Assembly (NCBI GenBank): GCA_037444075.1
Contig: JBBIND010000008.1
Coordinates: 1 to 64,000 of the forward strand
Direction: 5' to 3'
Source: JBBIND01 sp037444075
Lineage (GTDB): Bacteria; Acidobacteriota; Terriglobia; Bryobacterales; Bryobacteraceae
DNA: 64,000 nt
The notes under the pieces were generated by a model. That model made no database searches. It had not been told where the DNA came from and saw only the letters and a list, made by a program, of their open reading frames with translations. Each line of letters starts with the position of its first letter. The stretch's first letter is position 1. Below, piece after piece: positions 46,510-55,311 of the stretch. Both the position numbers and the translations under genes were made by a program.

Positions 46510-47436
46510 ATGAGTGCGTATTCCATAGGCGTCGATTTAGGCGGCACAAACCTGCGCGCTGCCGCTGTTAGCCGTTCCGGCGAGATCCTCCACCAGATTT
46601 CGGGGGCCACGAACCTCACGGCGGGCCGTGACGCGGTCATCTCCGACATCGTCGGCTGCATCGTGAGACTGCGGGAGAAAGCGGGCGGCAAGGACTTCGC
46701 CGGCGCGGGCATCGGTGTTCCCGGCTTCATCCTGTTGGAGAAGGGCATCATCATGAACTCGAACAACCTCCCTGATTTGGAGGGCGTCCCCGTGCGCGAC
46801 GAAATCGAGCGTAAACTCGGCGCGCCGGTGATTCTGGAGAATGACGCCAACGCCGCCGCGCTCGGCGAGAAATGGATGGGCGCGGGCAAGGACGTGGAGG
46901 ATCTTGTCCTGCTCACGCTCGGCACCGGAATCGGAGGCGGCGTCATCACGCGTGGACGTGTGCTTCATGGCTACCTTGGCATGGCCGGCGAACTGGGGCA
47001 CATGACCGTAGTGACGAACGGCAACCCCTGCGGCTGCGGCAACTACGGCTGCCTCGAAAAATACGCCTCCGCCACGGCGGTGGAGAGCATGGCGCTGATG
47101 CTCAACCTCGGCGAGAACCTCACGGCGAAGGACGTGTACGAGATGGCCGCCGCCGGCAACGAGAAAGCGCAGATGATCTTCACGCGGATGGGCACTTCGC
47201 TGGGCACCGCGCTCGGCATGCTGGTGAACATCTTCAACGCGCCGTTGTATCTGCTCAGCGGAGGCATGCTGCCGGCGTGGGAGTTCTTTGCCCCGGTCAT
47301 GATGGAGGAAATCAAGCGGCGCTCCTTCACGTTCCGCGCGTCAGAAACGAGAGTGGAGAAGGCGATTCTCGGCAATCAGGCCGGCCTCTTCGGAGCGGCC
47401 TATCTTCCATTCCTGGCGCAGGAACAAGGCGTCTGA
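46510..47436 (+). CDS. ROK-family sugar kinase (glucokinase-like)
   Basis: The product is 308 residues, starting MSAYSIGVDLGGTNLRAAAV; the ORF is open far upstream but the ROK fold starts here. A TATCAT hexamer at 46496-46501 is 8 bases before the ATG. ATP motif IGVDLGGTNLR, NDANAAALGE, and the ROK zinc site ELGHMTV...GCGNYGCLEKYAS are all intact. Likely a cytoplasmic glucokinase or N-acetylhexosamine kinase; no DNA-binding domain is present. Its TGA overlaps the next ATG by one base. Confidence 0.94.
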   Translation: MSAYSIGVDLGGTNLRAAAVSRSGEILHQISGATNLTAGRDAVISDIVGCIVRLREKAGGKDFAGAGIGVPGFILLEKGIIMNSNNLPDLEGVPVRDEIERKLGAPVILENDANAAALGEKWMGAGKDVEDLVLLTLGTGIGGGVITRGRVLHGYLGMAGELGHMTVVTNGNPCGCGNYGCLEKYASATAVESMALMLNLGENLTAKDVYEMAAAGNEKAQMIFTRMGTSLGTALGMLVNIFNAPLYLLSGGMLPAWEFFAPVMMEEIKRRSFTFRASETRVEKAILGNQAGLFGAAYLPFLAQEQGV

Positions 47437-48959
47437 TGGCCAAACAATCACGGAAAAAGAATATGTACTGGCTCGGTGTTGATATCGGGACGGGCGGTAG
47501 CCGCGCCCTGCTGATCGACGAACAAGGGCAGGTGCGCTTCGGCTTCACGGCTCCCCATGAGGACATGCGCATGGAGCGCCCGTTGTGGGCTGAGCAGCAC
47601 CCGGACAACTGGTGGGATGCTGCACAGAAGGCCATTGCAGGAGTTTTGAAAGAGGCTCGCATCGGCGGCGACAAGGTGCGCGGCATCGGGCTTTCCGGGC
47701 AGATGCACGGGTTGGTGATCCTCGATGAAGAGAACCGGGTCATTCGCCCGGCGCTGATCTGGTGCGATCAGCGCAGCCAGCCGCAGGTGGATTCCATCAA
47801 CCGCCTTGTCGGGCCGGAAAACGTCCTGGCCTTTACGGCCAATCCGGTGCTGACGGGCTTCACACTGCCCAAGCTGCTGTGGGTGCGGGACAACGAACCG
47901 CGCCACTTCGAACGCGTGCGCAAAATGCTCCTGCCGAAGGACTACGTGCGGTTCCGCCTGACCGGCGAGTTCGCCAGTGAGGTCTCGGATGCCTCCGGCA
48001 CGGCGTTGTTTGACGTGGTCACGCGCCGCTGGTCCACGCGGATGCTGGAGCGGCTGAAGTTGGATGCTGACATCCTGCCCGCCGTCGTGGAGTCGCCCGA
48101 AGTGACCGGAGCTGTGAGCGAAGAGGCCGCCGCCGCCACCGGCTTGATGCCCGGCACTCCCGTGGTGGGCGGCGCGGGCGACCAGGCGGCCAGCGCGGTG
48201 GGCAACGGGATCGTTAACGCGGGCACGGTGTCCTGCACGCTGGGCACTTCCGGCGTCGTTTTCGCCCACATGGACAGAGCCAGCTATGACCCGAAGGGGC
48301 GTGTCCACACTTTCTGCCATGCCGTGCCGGGGAAATGGCACATCATGGGCGTCACCCAGGGCGCCGGTCTCAGTTTGCAGTGGTTCCGCAACCAGTTGGC
48401 GCCCGGCGCCGACTACAATGCGCTCACCGCCGAGGCTGCCAAAGCGCCCTGCAATTCCCACGGTTTGTTCTGGCTGCCCTACCTGATGGGAGAACGGACA
48501 CCCCACCTGGACGCTTCCGCCCGCGGCGGCTGGATCGGCTTGACGGCCAAGCACACGCGTGCCGACCTGATCCGATCGCTCCTGGAGGGCGTCTCCTACA
48601 GCCAGAAAGACTGTCTGGCGGTCATCGAAGAACTCGGCGTCAACGTGAAAAGCGTGTGCGCCTCCGGCGGCGGGGGCCAGAGCGCCTTCTGGCGTCAGAT
48701 GCTGGCCGACATCTTCGGCAAGCGCGTGGCCACACTGAAAACGCAGGAAGGCTCGGCCTATGGCGCCGCGCTGCTTTCGATGGTGGGAACCGGCGCATAC
48801 GGTTCGGTGGGAGAAGCCTGTGCCGAGGCGGTTGGAGAAGTAGGAGAAGTGCTGCCCCGGGCGCACGAATCGCAGCTCTACAGCCGCGGATACGAAGTCT
48901 ACAAGTCGCTGTACCCGACACTGAGGCCCATTTACAGCCTCATCCGCAATCTGGGCTGA
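47436..48959 (+). CDS. xylB: FGGY-family kinase, xylulokinase-like
   Basis: The product is 507 residues. The ATG at 47436 overlaps the ROK stop by one base (TGATG). FGGY features: GVDIGTGGSRALLIDEQG, GLSGQMHGLVILDEE, RPALIWCDQRS, AGDQAASAVGNGI, LGTSGVVFAH and the C-terminal CASGGGGQSAFWRQMLADI. The MHG motif and overall match point to D-xylulose as substrate, giving xylulose-5-phosphate for the pentose phosphate pathway; no xylose isomerase is nearby. Confidence 0.9.
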   Translation: MAKQSRKKNMYWLGVDIGTGGSRALLIDEQGQVRFGFTAPHEDMRMERPLWAEQHPDNWWDAAQKAIAGVLKEARIGGDKVRGIGLSGQMHGLVILDEENRVIRPALIWCDQRSQPQVDSINRLVGPENVLAFTANPVLTGFTLPKLLWVRDNEPRHFERVRKMLLPKDYVRFRLTGEFASEVSDASGTALFDVVTRRWSTRMLERLKLDADILPAVVESPEVTGAVSEEAAAATGLMPGTPVVGGAGDQAASAVGNGIVNAGTVSCTLGTSGVVFAHMDRASYDPKGRVHTFCHAVPGKWHIMGVTQGAGLSLQWFRNQLAPGADYNALTAEAAKAPCNSHGLFWLPYLMGERTPHLDASARGGWIGLTAKHTRADLIRSLLEGVSYSQKDCLAVIEELGVNVKSVCASGGGGQSAFWRQMLADIFGKRVATLKTQEGSAYGAALLSMVGTGAYGSVGEACAEAVGEVGEVLPRAHESQLYSRGYEVYKSLYPTLRPIYSLIRNLG

Positions 48960-48981
48960 GAACGTCCGCGTTCCGTTCCGG

Positions 48982-49374
48982 CTATCGCCTGACAGCCGTA
49001 AAGGAACTGCTGCGCCGGGCGCCTTCGCGCGTCCGGTCGCCTTTCAGCGTGCCGCTTTCCAGCACGCCGTTCCATTGGAACTTGCGCTCCTGTTGGTTGA
49101 TCTTCTCGACTGTAGTGAAGGAGAATCTGTTCCCGTCTACCTTCCCGTCGAGAATTTCAGCCGTGCGCCGGCGGTTTTCACCGCCCGTGCTCACCACGCC
49201 TTTCAGGACATCCCCCTCCACCCTGAATTCGAGGATGGCAGTCACTGTCTGAGGTTGCTCCGCCCGGCGGCTGGTTGAGGTTATTTGCGCGGTCCAGGAG
49301 CCGGGGATACCATCCGCGCCGGCAAGCGCCAGGGATGCCGCGACCGCTAGGATAGATAAGCGGAACTGGAGCAC
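48982..49374 (-). CDS. Small secreted hypothetical protein
   Basis: The product is 130 residues; the GTG at 49374 is chosen because GGAGGAACAC precedes it and a signal peptide (LSILAVAASLALAGADG) follows. The mature ~110 residues look like a beta-sandwich (IPGSWTAQITS, ILEFRVEGDVLKGVVS, GNRFSFTTVEKI), of a type often seen in small acidobacterial exported proteins. No function is known to me. It is divergent from priA. Confidence 0.75.
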   Translation of the reverse strand: MLQFRLSILAVAASLALAGADGIPGSWTAQITSTSRRAEQPQTVTAILEFRVEGDVLKGVVSTGGENRRRTAEILDGKVDGNRFSFTTVEKINQQERKFQWNGVLESGTLKGDRTREGARRSSSFTAVRR

Positions 49375-49425
49375 TCGTGTTCCTCCAATCAGGCCAAACA
49401 CCGCTCCAGAGCCAAAGTTTCAGGC

Positions 49426-51843
49426 ATGCCCGGGGACGTTTTCGAGTACTGTGACGTGTCGCTGCCGGTCCCCATCGACCAGGCGTTCACCTATCGTCTG
49501 CCTCTAACCCTGCGGCACCGGGTGAAGCCAGGGTGCCGCGTGCTGGTGCCGTTTGGGGCGCGCCGGTTGACCGGCGTGGTGCTAACCTGCCATGAAACGC
49601 CTCCCGAGGTTGAGGCGCGCGAGGCGCTGCGCCTGCTGGACGAGGAGCCTGTGCTCGATGAGTCGCTGCTCGGGCTGGCGCGCTGGCTGGCTTCCTATTA
49701 CTGCGCCCCGCTCGGCGAGGTGCTGCGCTGCATGACCCCGCTGGGCGGCGAGATACGCCGCAGCAAGGTCTACACGTTGACGGATACGGGGCGGGACGCC
49801 GCCCGGCGGCTGACTGGTGACGCCGTCGAGCCCAGCGTGCAGCTGCTGCGCATGCTGGAGGCGCGCCCGCTGTCAGAGGTGTGGCTGAATAAGCAGGTCC
49901 CCGGAGCCGGCAAGGTTCTCAAGAACTTGCAGCGTAAAGGCTTCGTCCAGCTGGAGGAAGTCCACGCGGACCGTGACCCGCTGCGTGCCTCCTCCTCGCG
50001 CCTGAAGGTGGAGTTCAGCGGCCGCCCGGCTGAGGCGCCCCGCAAGAAATCCGAGCGGGAATTGCTGGCATACCTGGAGATGCATCCCGGTCCGCACAGC
50101 CTCGCGGCTGTCGAAAAGAATGTCCGCGGGGCAGGTCAGGCGGCACGGGCGCTCGCACGCCGCAGCCTGGTTCTGCTGCGCCCCGACGAACCTGCATCTC
50201 CGTCTCTGGCCGCGCCGGCGCGCCACACGCTGAATCCGGCGCAGCAGGAGGCCTTCGAACGCCTCAAGGAGGGCATCGACAGCAGGCAGTTTCACACGTT
50301 CTTGTTGCAAGGCGTGACCGGATCGGGGAAGACCGAGGTGTACCTCAACGCCATTCAGGCTTGTCTGGACACCGGCCGGGGCGCTTTGTTGCTCGTGCCG
50401 GAGATTGCCTTGACCCCGGCCGTCGCGGGGCAGTTCTACCACCGCTTTCCCGACCGTGTGGCCGTCCTGCACTCAGCTTTCGGCGACGCCGAGCGCGCCG
50501 AGCAATGGCGCCGCATTCGCACAGGCGCCGCGAGCGTCGTGGTGGGCACACGCTCAGCCGTCTTTGCGCCCGTCCGCGACCTCGGCCTGGTGCTGGTCGA
50601 TGAAGAGCACGACCAAAGCTACAAACAGGAAGAGACGCCCCGCTACGGAGGACGTGACGTAGCGGTGGTGCGCGGGCAACACGCCGGGGCCTGCGTCGTA
50701 CTGGGGTCTGCCACACCCAGTCTGGAAAGCCGGCAGAACGTTGAGCGGGGGCGGTACACGCTGCTCGAATTGCCTGACCGCATCGAAAGACGCCCCATGC
50801 CGCAAGTGGAGATCATCGACATGCGGGAGGAGTTTCTGGCGACCAGAAAGCAGGCCGTGTTTTCCAGGAGCCTGCTCGAAGCCATCCGCGAGCGGCTGTC
50901 CGGCGGCGAGCAAACCATGCTGCTGCTCAATCGGCGGGGCTTTTCCAGTTTTGTCTCCTGCCGCAGTTGCGGTGAGAGCGTGCAGTGCCGGGACTGTAGC
51001 GTAACTCTGACCTACCACCGCCGCGACCGCCGCCTGCTGTGCCACTACTGCAACTACGCCGAGCGGGTGCCGACGGTCTGCCCCCAATGTGCCAGCGAGT
51101 ACATCTACTTCGTTGGTCTGGGTTCGGAAAAAGTTGAGGATGAGCTGCACCAGGCGTTCCCCACCGCCCGCATTGCCCGCATGGACCGCGACACGGTCAC
51201 CGGCAAGCGCCGCTACGAGACCATCCTGCAGTCCTTCCGCAACGGCGAATACGACATTCTGGTGGGCACCCAGATGATTGCCAAGGGCCACGACATACCG
51301 AACGTGACTCTGGTGGGCATCGTCTCCGCCGACATCGGCCTTTCGATGCCGGATTTCCGCGCCGCCGAACGGACGTTTCAGTTGCTCACTCAGGCAGCCG
51401 GGCGCGCCGGACGGGGCTCACTGCCCGGCCAAGTCCTCATCCAGACTTCCAATCCGGACCACTACGCCATCCGGTTCGCCGCCGCCCAGGACTACGCCAG
51501 CTTCTATGCCAAGGAACTCGAGTTCCGCCGGGCGATGCGCTATCCGCCCTTCAGCGCCCTGGCGAATGTGGTCATCCGAGCCCGTACTCAGGAAGAAGCC
51601 TTTCGATTGAGCGGCGAACTCAGCGCTCTGGTTGCGCCGCCGCCCGCGCAGGTGCGCGTCCTCGGTCCGGCTGAGGCGCCGCTCCAAAGGCTGAAGGGCG
51701 ATTTCCGCTACCAGATGCTGATCAAGTCCTCCAGCCGCGTCACGCTGCGGGAGGTTCTGAACCGGTTGCGCAGCCATGCTTTGGAGAAAAGATGGCCCGC
51801 CACGGCGCTCATCATCGACGTTGACCCGTTCAGCTTGATGTAG
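49426..51843 (+). CDS. priA: Primosomal protein N' (replication restart helicase)
   Basis: The product is 805 residues. It restarts collapsed replication forks by unwinding DNA and loading DnaB through partners. N-terminal 3'-DNA-binding domain (YCDVSLPVPIDQAFTYRL), helicase lobe 1 with LQGVTGSGKTEVYLNAI (Walker A) and LVDEEHDQSY (DEEH), a zinc domain of eight Cys (CRSCGESVQCRDCS then CHYCNY and CPQC), and lobe 2 (GTQMIAKGHDIPNVTLVG). Length is normal. Confidence 0.97.
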   Translation: MPGDVFEYCDVSLPVPIDQAFTYRLPLTLRHRVKPGCRVLVPFGARRLTGVVLTCHETPPEVEAREALRLLDEEPVLDESLLGLARWLASYYCAPLGEVLRCMTPLGGEIRRSKVYTLTDTGRDAARRLTGDAVEPSVQLLRMLEARPLSEVWLNKQVPGAGKVLKNLQRKGFVQLEEVHADRDPLRASSSRLKVEFSGRPAEAPRKKSERELLAYLEMHPGPHSLAAVEKNVRGAGQAARALARRSLVLLRPDEPASPSLAAPARHTLNPAQQEAFERLKEGIDSRQFHTFLLQGVTGSGKTEVYLNAIQACLDTGRGALLLVPEIALTPAVAGQFYHRFPDRVAVLHSAFGDAERAEQWRRIRTGAASVVVGTRSAVFAPVRDLGLVLVDEEHDQSYKQEETPRYGGRDVAVVRGQHAGACVVLGSATPSLESRQNVERGRYTLLELPDRIERRPMPQVEIIDMREEFLATRKQAVFSRSLLEAIRERLSGGEQTMLLLNRRGFSSFVSCRSCGESVQCRDCSVTLTYHRRDRRLLCHYCNYAERVPTVCPQCASEYIYFVGLGSEKVEDELHQAFPTARIARMDRDTVTGKRRYETILQSFRNGEYDILVGTQMIAKGHDIPNVTLVGIVSADIGLSMPDFRAAERTFQLLTQAAGRAGRGSLPGQVLIQTSNPDHYAIRFAAAQDYASFYAKELEFRRAMRYPPFSALANVVIRARTQEEAFRLSGELSALVAPPPAQVRVLGPAEAPLQRLKGDFRYQMLIKSSSRVTLREVLNRLRSHALEKRWPATALIIDVDPFSLM

Positions 51844-51981
51844 CGAATCGGGCGGGTCCCGCGCTATAGCACCGACAAGGGATGGACGCAGCGGTGTCCG
51901 GCGCGGCCATCATGCTAGAATGGCCTTCGGATGCCGTGCAGTGCGCGATGCCTCGAGCGGCACATCCCGTAACTGGCAACA

Positions 51982-52164
51982 ATGATCGTCTTGGTTTTTC
52001 TCATCCTTGTCCTGGCCGCACCCGCGGAGGCTTACACTGATCCCGGTACAGGGTCTCTCATCTGGCAGTTGATCGCGGCCGGTTTCGTGGGCAGCCTCTT
52101 TTACCTGAGGAAGATAGTTTCCTGGTTCAAGCCGAAGAAACCCAGGAACGGTAATGGCGAGTGA
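51982..52164 (+). CDS. Small membrane protein with DPGTGS motif
   Basis: The product is 60 residues. It comprises a signal-like N-terminus (VLVFLILVLAAPAEA), YTDPGTGSLIWQL, a second helix (AAGFVGSLFYLR) and a basic tail. This DPGTGSL pattern recurs in small proteins beside methyltransferase and sulfatase-like genes in many bacteria, as here. The gene overlaps the next by 11 bases, which supports it being real. TAGAAT at 51916-51921 could be its -10. Function unknown. Confidence 0.72.
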   Translation: MIVLVFLILVLAAPAEAYTDPGTGSLIWQLIAAGFVGSLFYLRKIVSWFKPKKPRNGNGE

Positions 52165-53632
52165 GGAACTGCCCTCCGGCGGTTTGCCGGGCGTAACCCG
52201 TGCCGCCTCCTTTCGAGATCCTTCGGGCAGCCTGTTTCTGAGCAGGAATCGCGCCATTCGCTACGTCCGCGCCGATGCGGCGGGCGATCTGCTCGATTTC
52301 CTGGTCACCAAGACAGCCGCTGCGCGCATCGGCCGGGGTGAACTGATCGGCGCCCGCCGGCTGGACTCCGTCATGGCACAGGCGTTGCTCACTGAGCGGG
52401 GCGTGCCGGCGGAGGCCGCTGCCGACCCGGACGGCGTCTACCTGGAGCACGACCGCGTCTGGTTCCCGTCCTATCCGTACGAATGGCCTTCCGAAATGCT
52501 GCACGCCGCGGCTGAGCTGACACTCGGATTGGCCGTGGACTGCCTGGAGGAAGGCTTCTGCCTGAAAGACGCCACGCCTTACAACGTGCTTTTTCAGGGC
52601 ACCAGGCCCCTCTTCGTTGACTGGCTTTCCTTCGAAAAGCGAGATCCCGCCGACCCGCTTTGGCTGGCTTCGGCTCAGTTCGAGCGCACGTTCCTGCTGC
52701 CGCTGCTGGCCAACCGGCGGCTCGGGTTGCCGCTCAGCGGACTGTTCCTGACACAGCGCGACGGTTTGGAGCCGGGCCAGGTCTATGATTGGCTCAAGCC
52801 TCTTGACCGGCTGCGGTTCGACGCACTGACACTGGTTTCCATCCCCGCGTGGCTGGGTTCAAGGAAGGGCTCCGACGATCCCAGCGTCTACCGGCCGCGC
52901 CGTCTTTCCAACCCCGAAAAGGCGCGTTTTGTTCTGGACATGCACTTGAGGCGCCTTTCGCGCGGTCTAAGGAGACTGACTCCCGAGACGAAACGCACGT
53001 CCCGCTGGTCTGGCTACATGACCGGAAGGCCAAGCTACCAGGCGGCGGCTTTCGAGGCCAAGGAGAAGTTTGTGGCCGCTGCCCTGGCCGAGTGTGCTCC
53101 GCAGAGAGTGCTGGACATCGGCTGCAACACGGGCCACTTCAGCTTGATGGCGGCCAGAACCGGAGCACAGGTAGTGGCCATTGACGCGGATCCCGTGGTG
53201 GTGGGCGAAGTCTATCGCGCCGCGTGCGCCCAAGCGCTGAATGTCTTGCCCCTAACGGTGGACTTCACGCGTCCGACGCCCGCCACGGGTTGGAGAAACG
53301 CGGAGTGCGCCTCCTTCATGAGTCGAGCGCATGGCGCCTTCGACGCCGTGCTGATGCTGGCCGTGCTCCACCACATTCTGGCTGGTGAAAGGGTTCCGCT
53401 TGAACAGGTCCTCGATCAGGCGGCGGACTTAACCACACGGTGGCTGTTGATCGAATACGTCGGCACAGGGGATCCCATGTTCCGGAAAGTGGCGCGCGGC
53501 CGGGAAGCGCTCCACGCCGGATTCACGGTGGAGAGCTTCGAGGCAGCCTGCCGCCGCCGGTTTGAAATCGCGCGTTCCCAGCGGCTGCCGGATTCCGAGC
53601 GCATTCTCTACCTGCTGAGGAAGCTTGGCTGA
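52154..53632 (+). CDS. SAM-dependent methyltransferase with N-terminal accessory domain
   Basis: The product is 492 residues. The N-terminal ~290 residues are an unidentified domain (LKDATPYNVLFQGTRPLFVDW, which resembles the catalytic loop of kinase-like folds). Residues ~300-480 are a class I methyltransferase: motif I VLDIGCNTGHFSLMAA, then VVAIDADP, and LMLAVLHHIL. Similar proteins are found near glycan and nodulation genes. It probably methylates a carbohydrate or lipid head group. It overlaps the sulfatase-like gene tail to tail by 25 bases. Confidence 0.85.
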   Translation: MASEELPSGGLPGVTRAASFRDPSGSLFLSRNRAIRYVRADAAGDLLDFLVTKTAAARIGRGELIGARRLDSVMAQALLTERGVPAEAAADPDGVYLEHDRVWFPSYPYEWPSEMLHAAAELTLGLAVDCLEEGFCLKDATPYNVLFQGTRPLFVDWLSFEKRDPADPLWLASAQFERTFLLPLLANRRLGLPLSGLFLTQRDGLEPGQVYDWLKPLDRLRFDALTLVSIPAWLGSRKGSDDPSVYRPRRLSNPEKARFVLDMHLRRLSRGLRRLTPETKRTSRWSGYMTGRPSYQAAAFEAKEKFVAAALAECAPQRVLDIGCNTGHFSLMAARTGAQVVAIDADPVVVGEVYRAACAQALNVLPLTVDFTRPTPATGWRNAECASFMSRAHGAFDAVLMLAVLHHILAGERVPLEQVLDQAADLTTRWLLIEYVGTGDPMFRKVARGREALHAGFTVESFEAACRRRFEIARSQRLPDSERILYLLRKLG

Positions 53633-55245
53633 GGCGGGAAGGCCGTGGTCGAACCAGCTTCCGCGGCCGAGCCAACGAAGAGCGGATACACCGGCTCAAC
53701 ACTGATCTGGTCGTACCGCCGGTCCAGCCACCGAGCCGCCTGCCGGGTCGAACTCAGTTTTGTTCCCAGCACGTCCAGAATGAGGTCGTGCGTCAGGACC
53801 GTGTTGAAGGGGCGCCGGTACTCGTATCCGTTCGGATCGCCGGCGAGCTTCAGCAGGAAGGGGACGCGGTGGTCCTTGCCGCCGTCGATTTGCTCGGAGT
53901 GGCGCAGCCAATGGTCTGAGCTGATGAGCAACGTGGTGTCGTTCCAAAGCCCGGCTTGCTCGAGTTTCTTGCGGATTTCACCGACGCAGCGGTCCATCAG
54001 CACCAGATTGTCGAAATACCCGGTGACCTGGGAAACCTGCAAATTGAACTCGCCCGTGGTGCGGTCAAAGAAGTATGGGCCGTGCGGCACCGGCAGGTGG
54101 AGCAACACCAGGTCCAAGTCACTACGCGCGGCCATCTCGAGTGCTGGCGGGAATATCTGCTGGTAAAGCTGGCTGTGATGCAGAGCGGGGAGGGACTTGA
54201 GGGAGACGGAAAACATGGCCTTCTGCATCAATTGCTGCCATTGCCGCGATGCCAGCATCGCTACGGAGCTGGCCCGGACGGAACGATAGCGGTTGTTTTG
54301 CTCTCCCCAACAGGCCGTGTACTGGTTGCCGAGCATATTGCAGTAAGGCAAATACCACCCCACCACTCCGGTCCGCAGGCGGGCGTTTGTAAGAGCGGAA
54401 AACAGATTTCCATGCTCCGTCCAGTTGGCAGCCGGTTGATGATCCCGGAATGTCAACTCGACATCAGCGGGCGGGACAGCTTTCATCCGAGTGATCACCT
54501 TACCGGTGAGAAATGAAAGTATTGAGAAGTGAGTCTGCTCGGAAGGCGGATAGGCGGCCGTGGCAAACAGTGACTCGCGCCGCAGGCGATCGACTTCGGG
54601 CAGCTCCAAACCGCCGGGGCGCTCGTCAAAGCTAAGACGGTAGTCCCATTCATCGAAAACAATCCAGACCACACGTTTACGAGCGCTTGCCGGGGGTGGG
54701 ACTTCCGGCTGCGCAATGCCGGCCGAGGCAGTGATGGCCCGCGAGGGCTGGACGACGCGCCAAGCGGCTTGCGCGAAGGTAACCAGCACAAAGGGGAAAG
54801 CCGCCAGCAGAATCCCATACACCAAACGTCCTGTGAATCGACGGTAACAAAACGCGACCAGAGCAATCGCCAGCACCGCCGCGGCCGCCGCTAACAGAAG
54901 CCACGGCTGGTGCTGCCCAAGGCCGAACGCGGCCCAGGAGGGATAGGGGCGGTAGCGTATAGCCACCCGGCTGGCTTCCACCAATGGAGCGGAGCCCAGC
55001 AGCGCCGCGGCGCCAAGAGTGAGACCCAATCTCCAGCCCCGCAGCCGCCTGCGCAGCGCTGTGAGGACGGCGAACAGGAGCGCACCCAGCCAAAGCACAT
55101 TGGCGGCGGTGGCGGCAAACTCCGCGGGCGCCGCGCCGGGACGGAGTCCGTCCAGAGCTGTGCCATAATTCCCCAGCACCGCTGACCAGGTTCCGAAGAA
55201 CAGCAGGTTAGCCAGCGACAGGGAGACTGCCAAATCCTTCCACAT
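53608..55245 (-). CDS. Membrane-bound sulfatase-like/alkaline phosphatase superfamily protein
   Basis: The product is 545 residues. Four to five N-terminal membrane helices up to residue ~170 are followed by a periplasmic catalytic domain: RVVWIVFDEWDY (metal Asp), PSEQTHFSILSFLTG (nucleophile region) and LISSDHWLRHSEQ with DHRVPF (metal Asp and His). The layout resembles phosphoethanolamine or phosphoglycerol transferases and LTA-synthase-like enzymes. It probably adds or removes a phosphodiester or sulfate group on an envelope glycan. No sulfatase formylglycine CxPxR motif is present, so a true sulfatase is unlikely. Confidence 0.85.
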   Translation of the reverse strand: MWKDLAVSLSLANLLFFGTWSAVLGNYGTALDGLRPGAAPAEFAATAANVLWLGALLFAVLTALRRRLRGWRLGLTLGAAALLGSAPLVEASRVAIRYRPYPSWAAFGLGQHQPWLLLAAAAAVLAIALVAFCYRRFTGRLVYGILLAAFPFVLVTFAQAAWRVVQPSRAITASAGIAQPEVPPPASARKRVVWIVFDEWDYRLSFDERPGGLELPEVDRLRRESLFATAAYPPSEQTHFSILSFLTGKVITRMKAVPPADVELTFRDHQPAANWTEHGNLFSALTNARLRTGVVGWYLPYCNMLGNQYTACWGEQNNRYRSVRASSVAMLASRQWQQLMQKAMFSVSLKSLPALHHSQLYQQIFPPALEMAARSDLDLVLLHLPVPHGPYFFDRTTGEFNLQVSQVTGYFDNLVLMDRCVGEIRKKLEQAGLWNDTTLLISSDHWLRHSEQIDGGKDHRVPFLLKLAGDPNGYEYRRPFNTVLTHDLILDVLGTKLSSTRQAARWLDRRYDQISVEPVYPLFVGSAAEAGSTTAFPPQPSFLSR

Positions 55246-55311
55246 GAGCCATCAATTAGTGTAGCTGCCAGCCGTTGAGCAGTGGGGCGGGTTGGGTTGG
55301 AGGGTCCGGCT

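Noticed and set aside
53608..55245. True sulfatase call for the membrane hydrolase
   Set aside because: The formylglycine CxPxR motif is absent; metal ligands fit the broader alkaline phosphatase superfamily.
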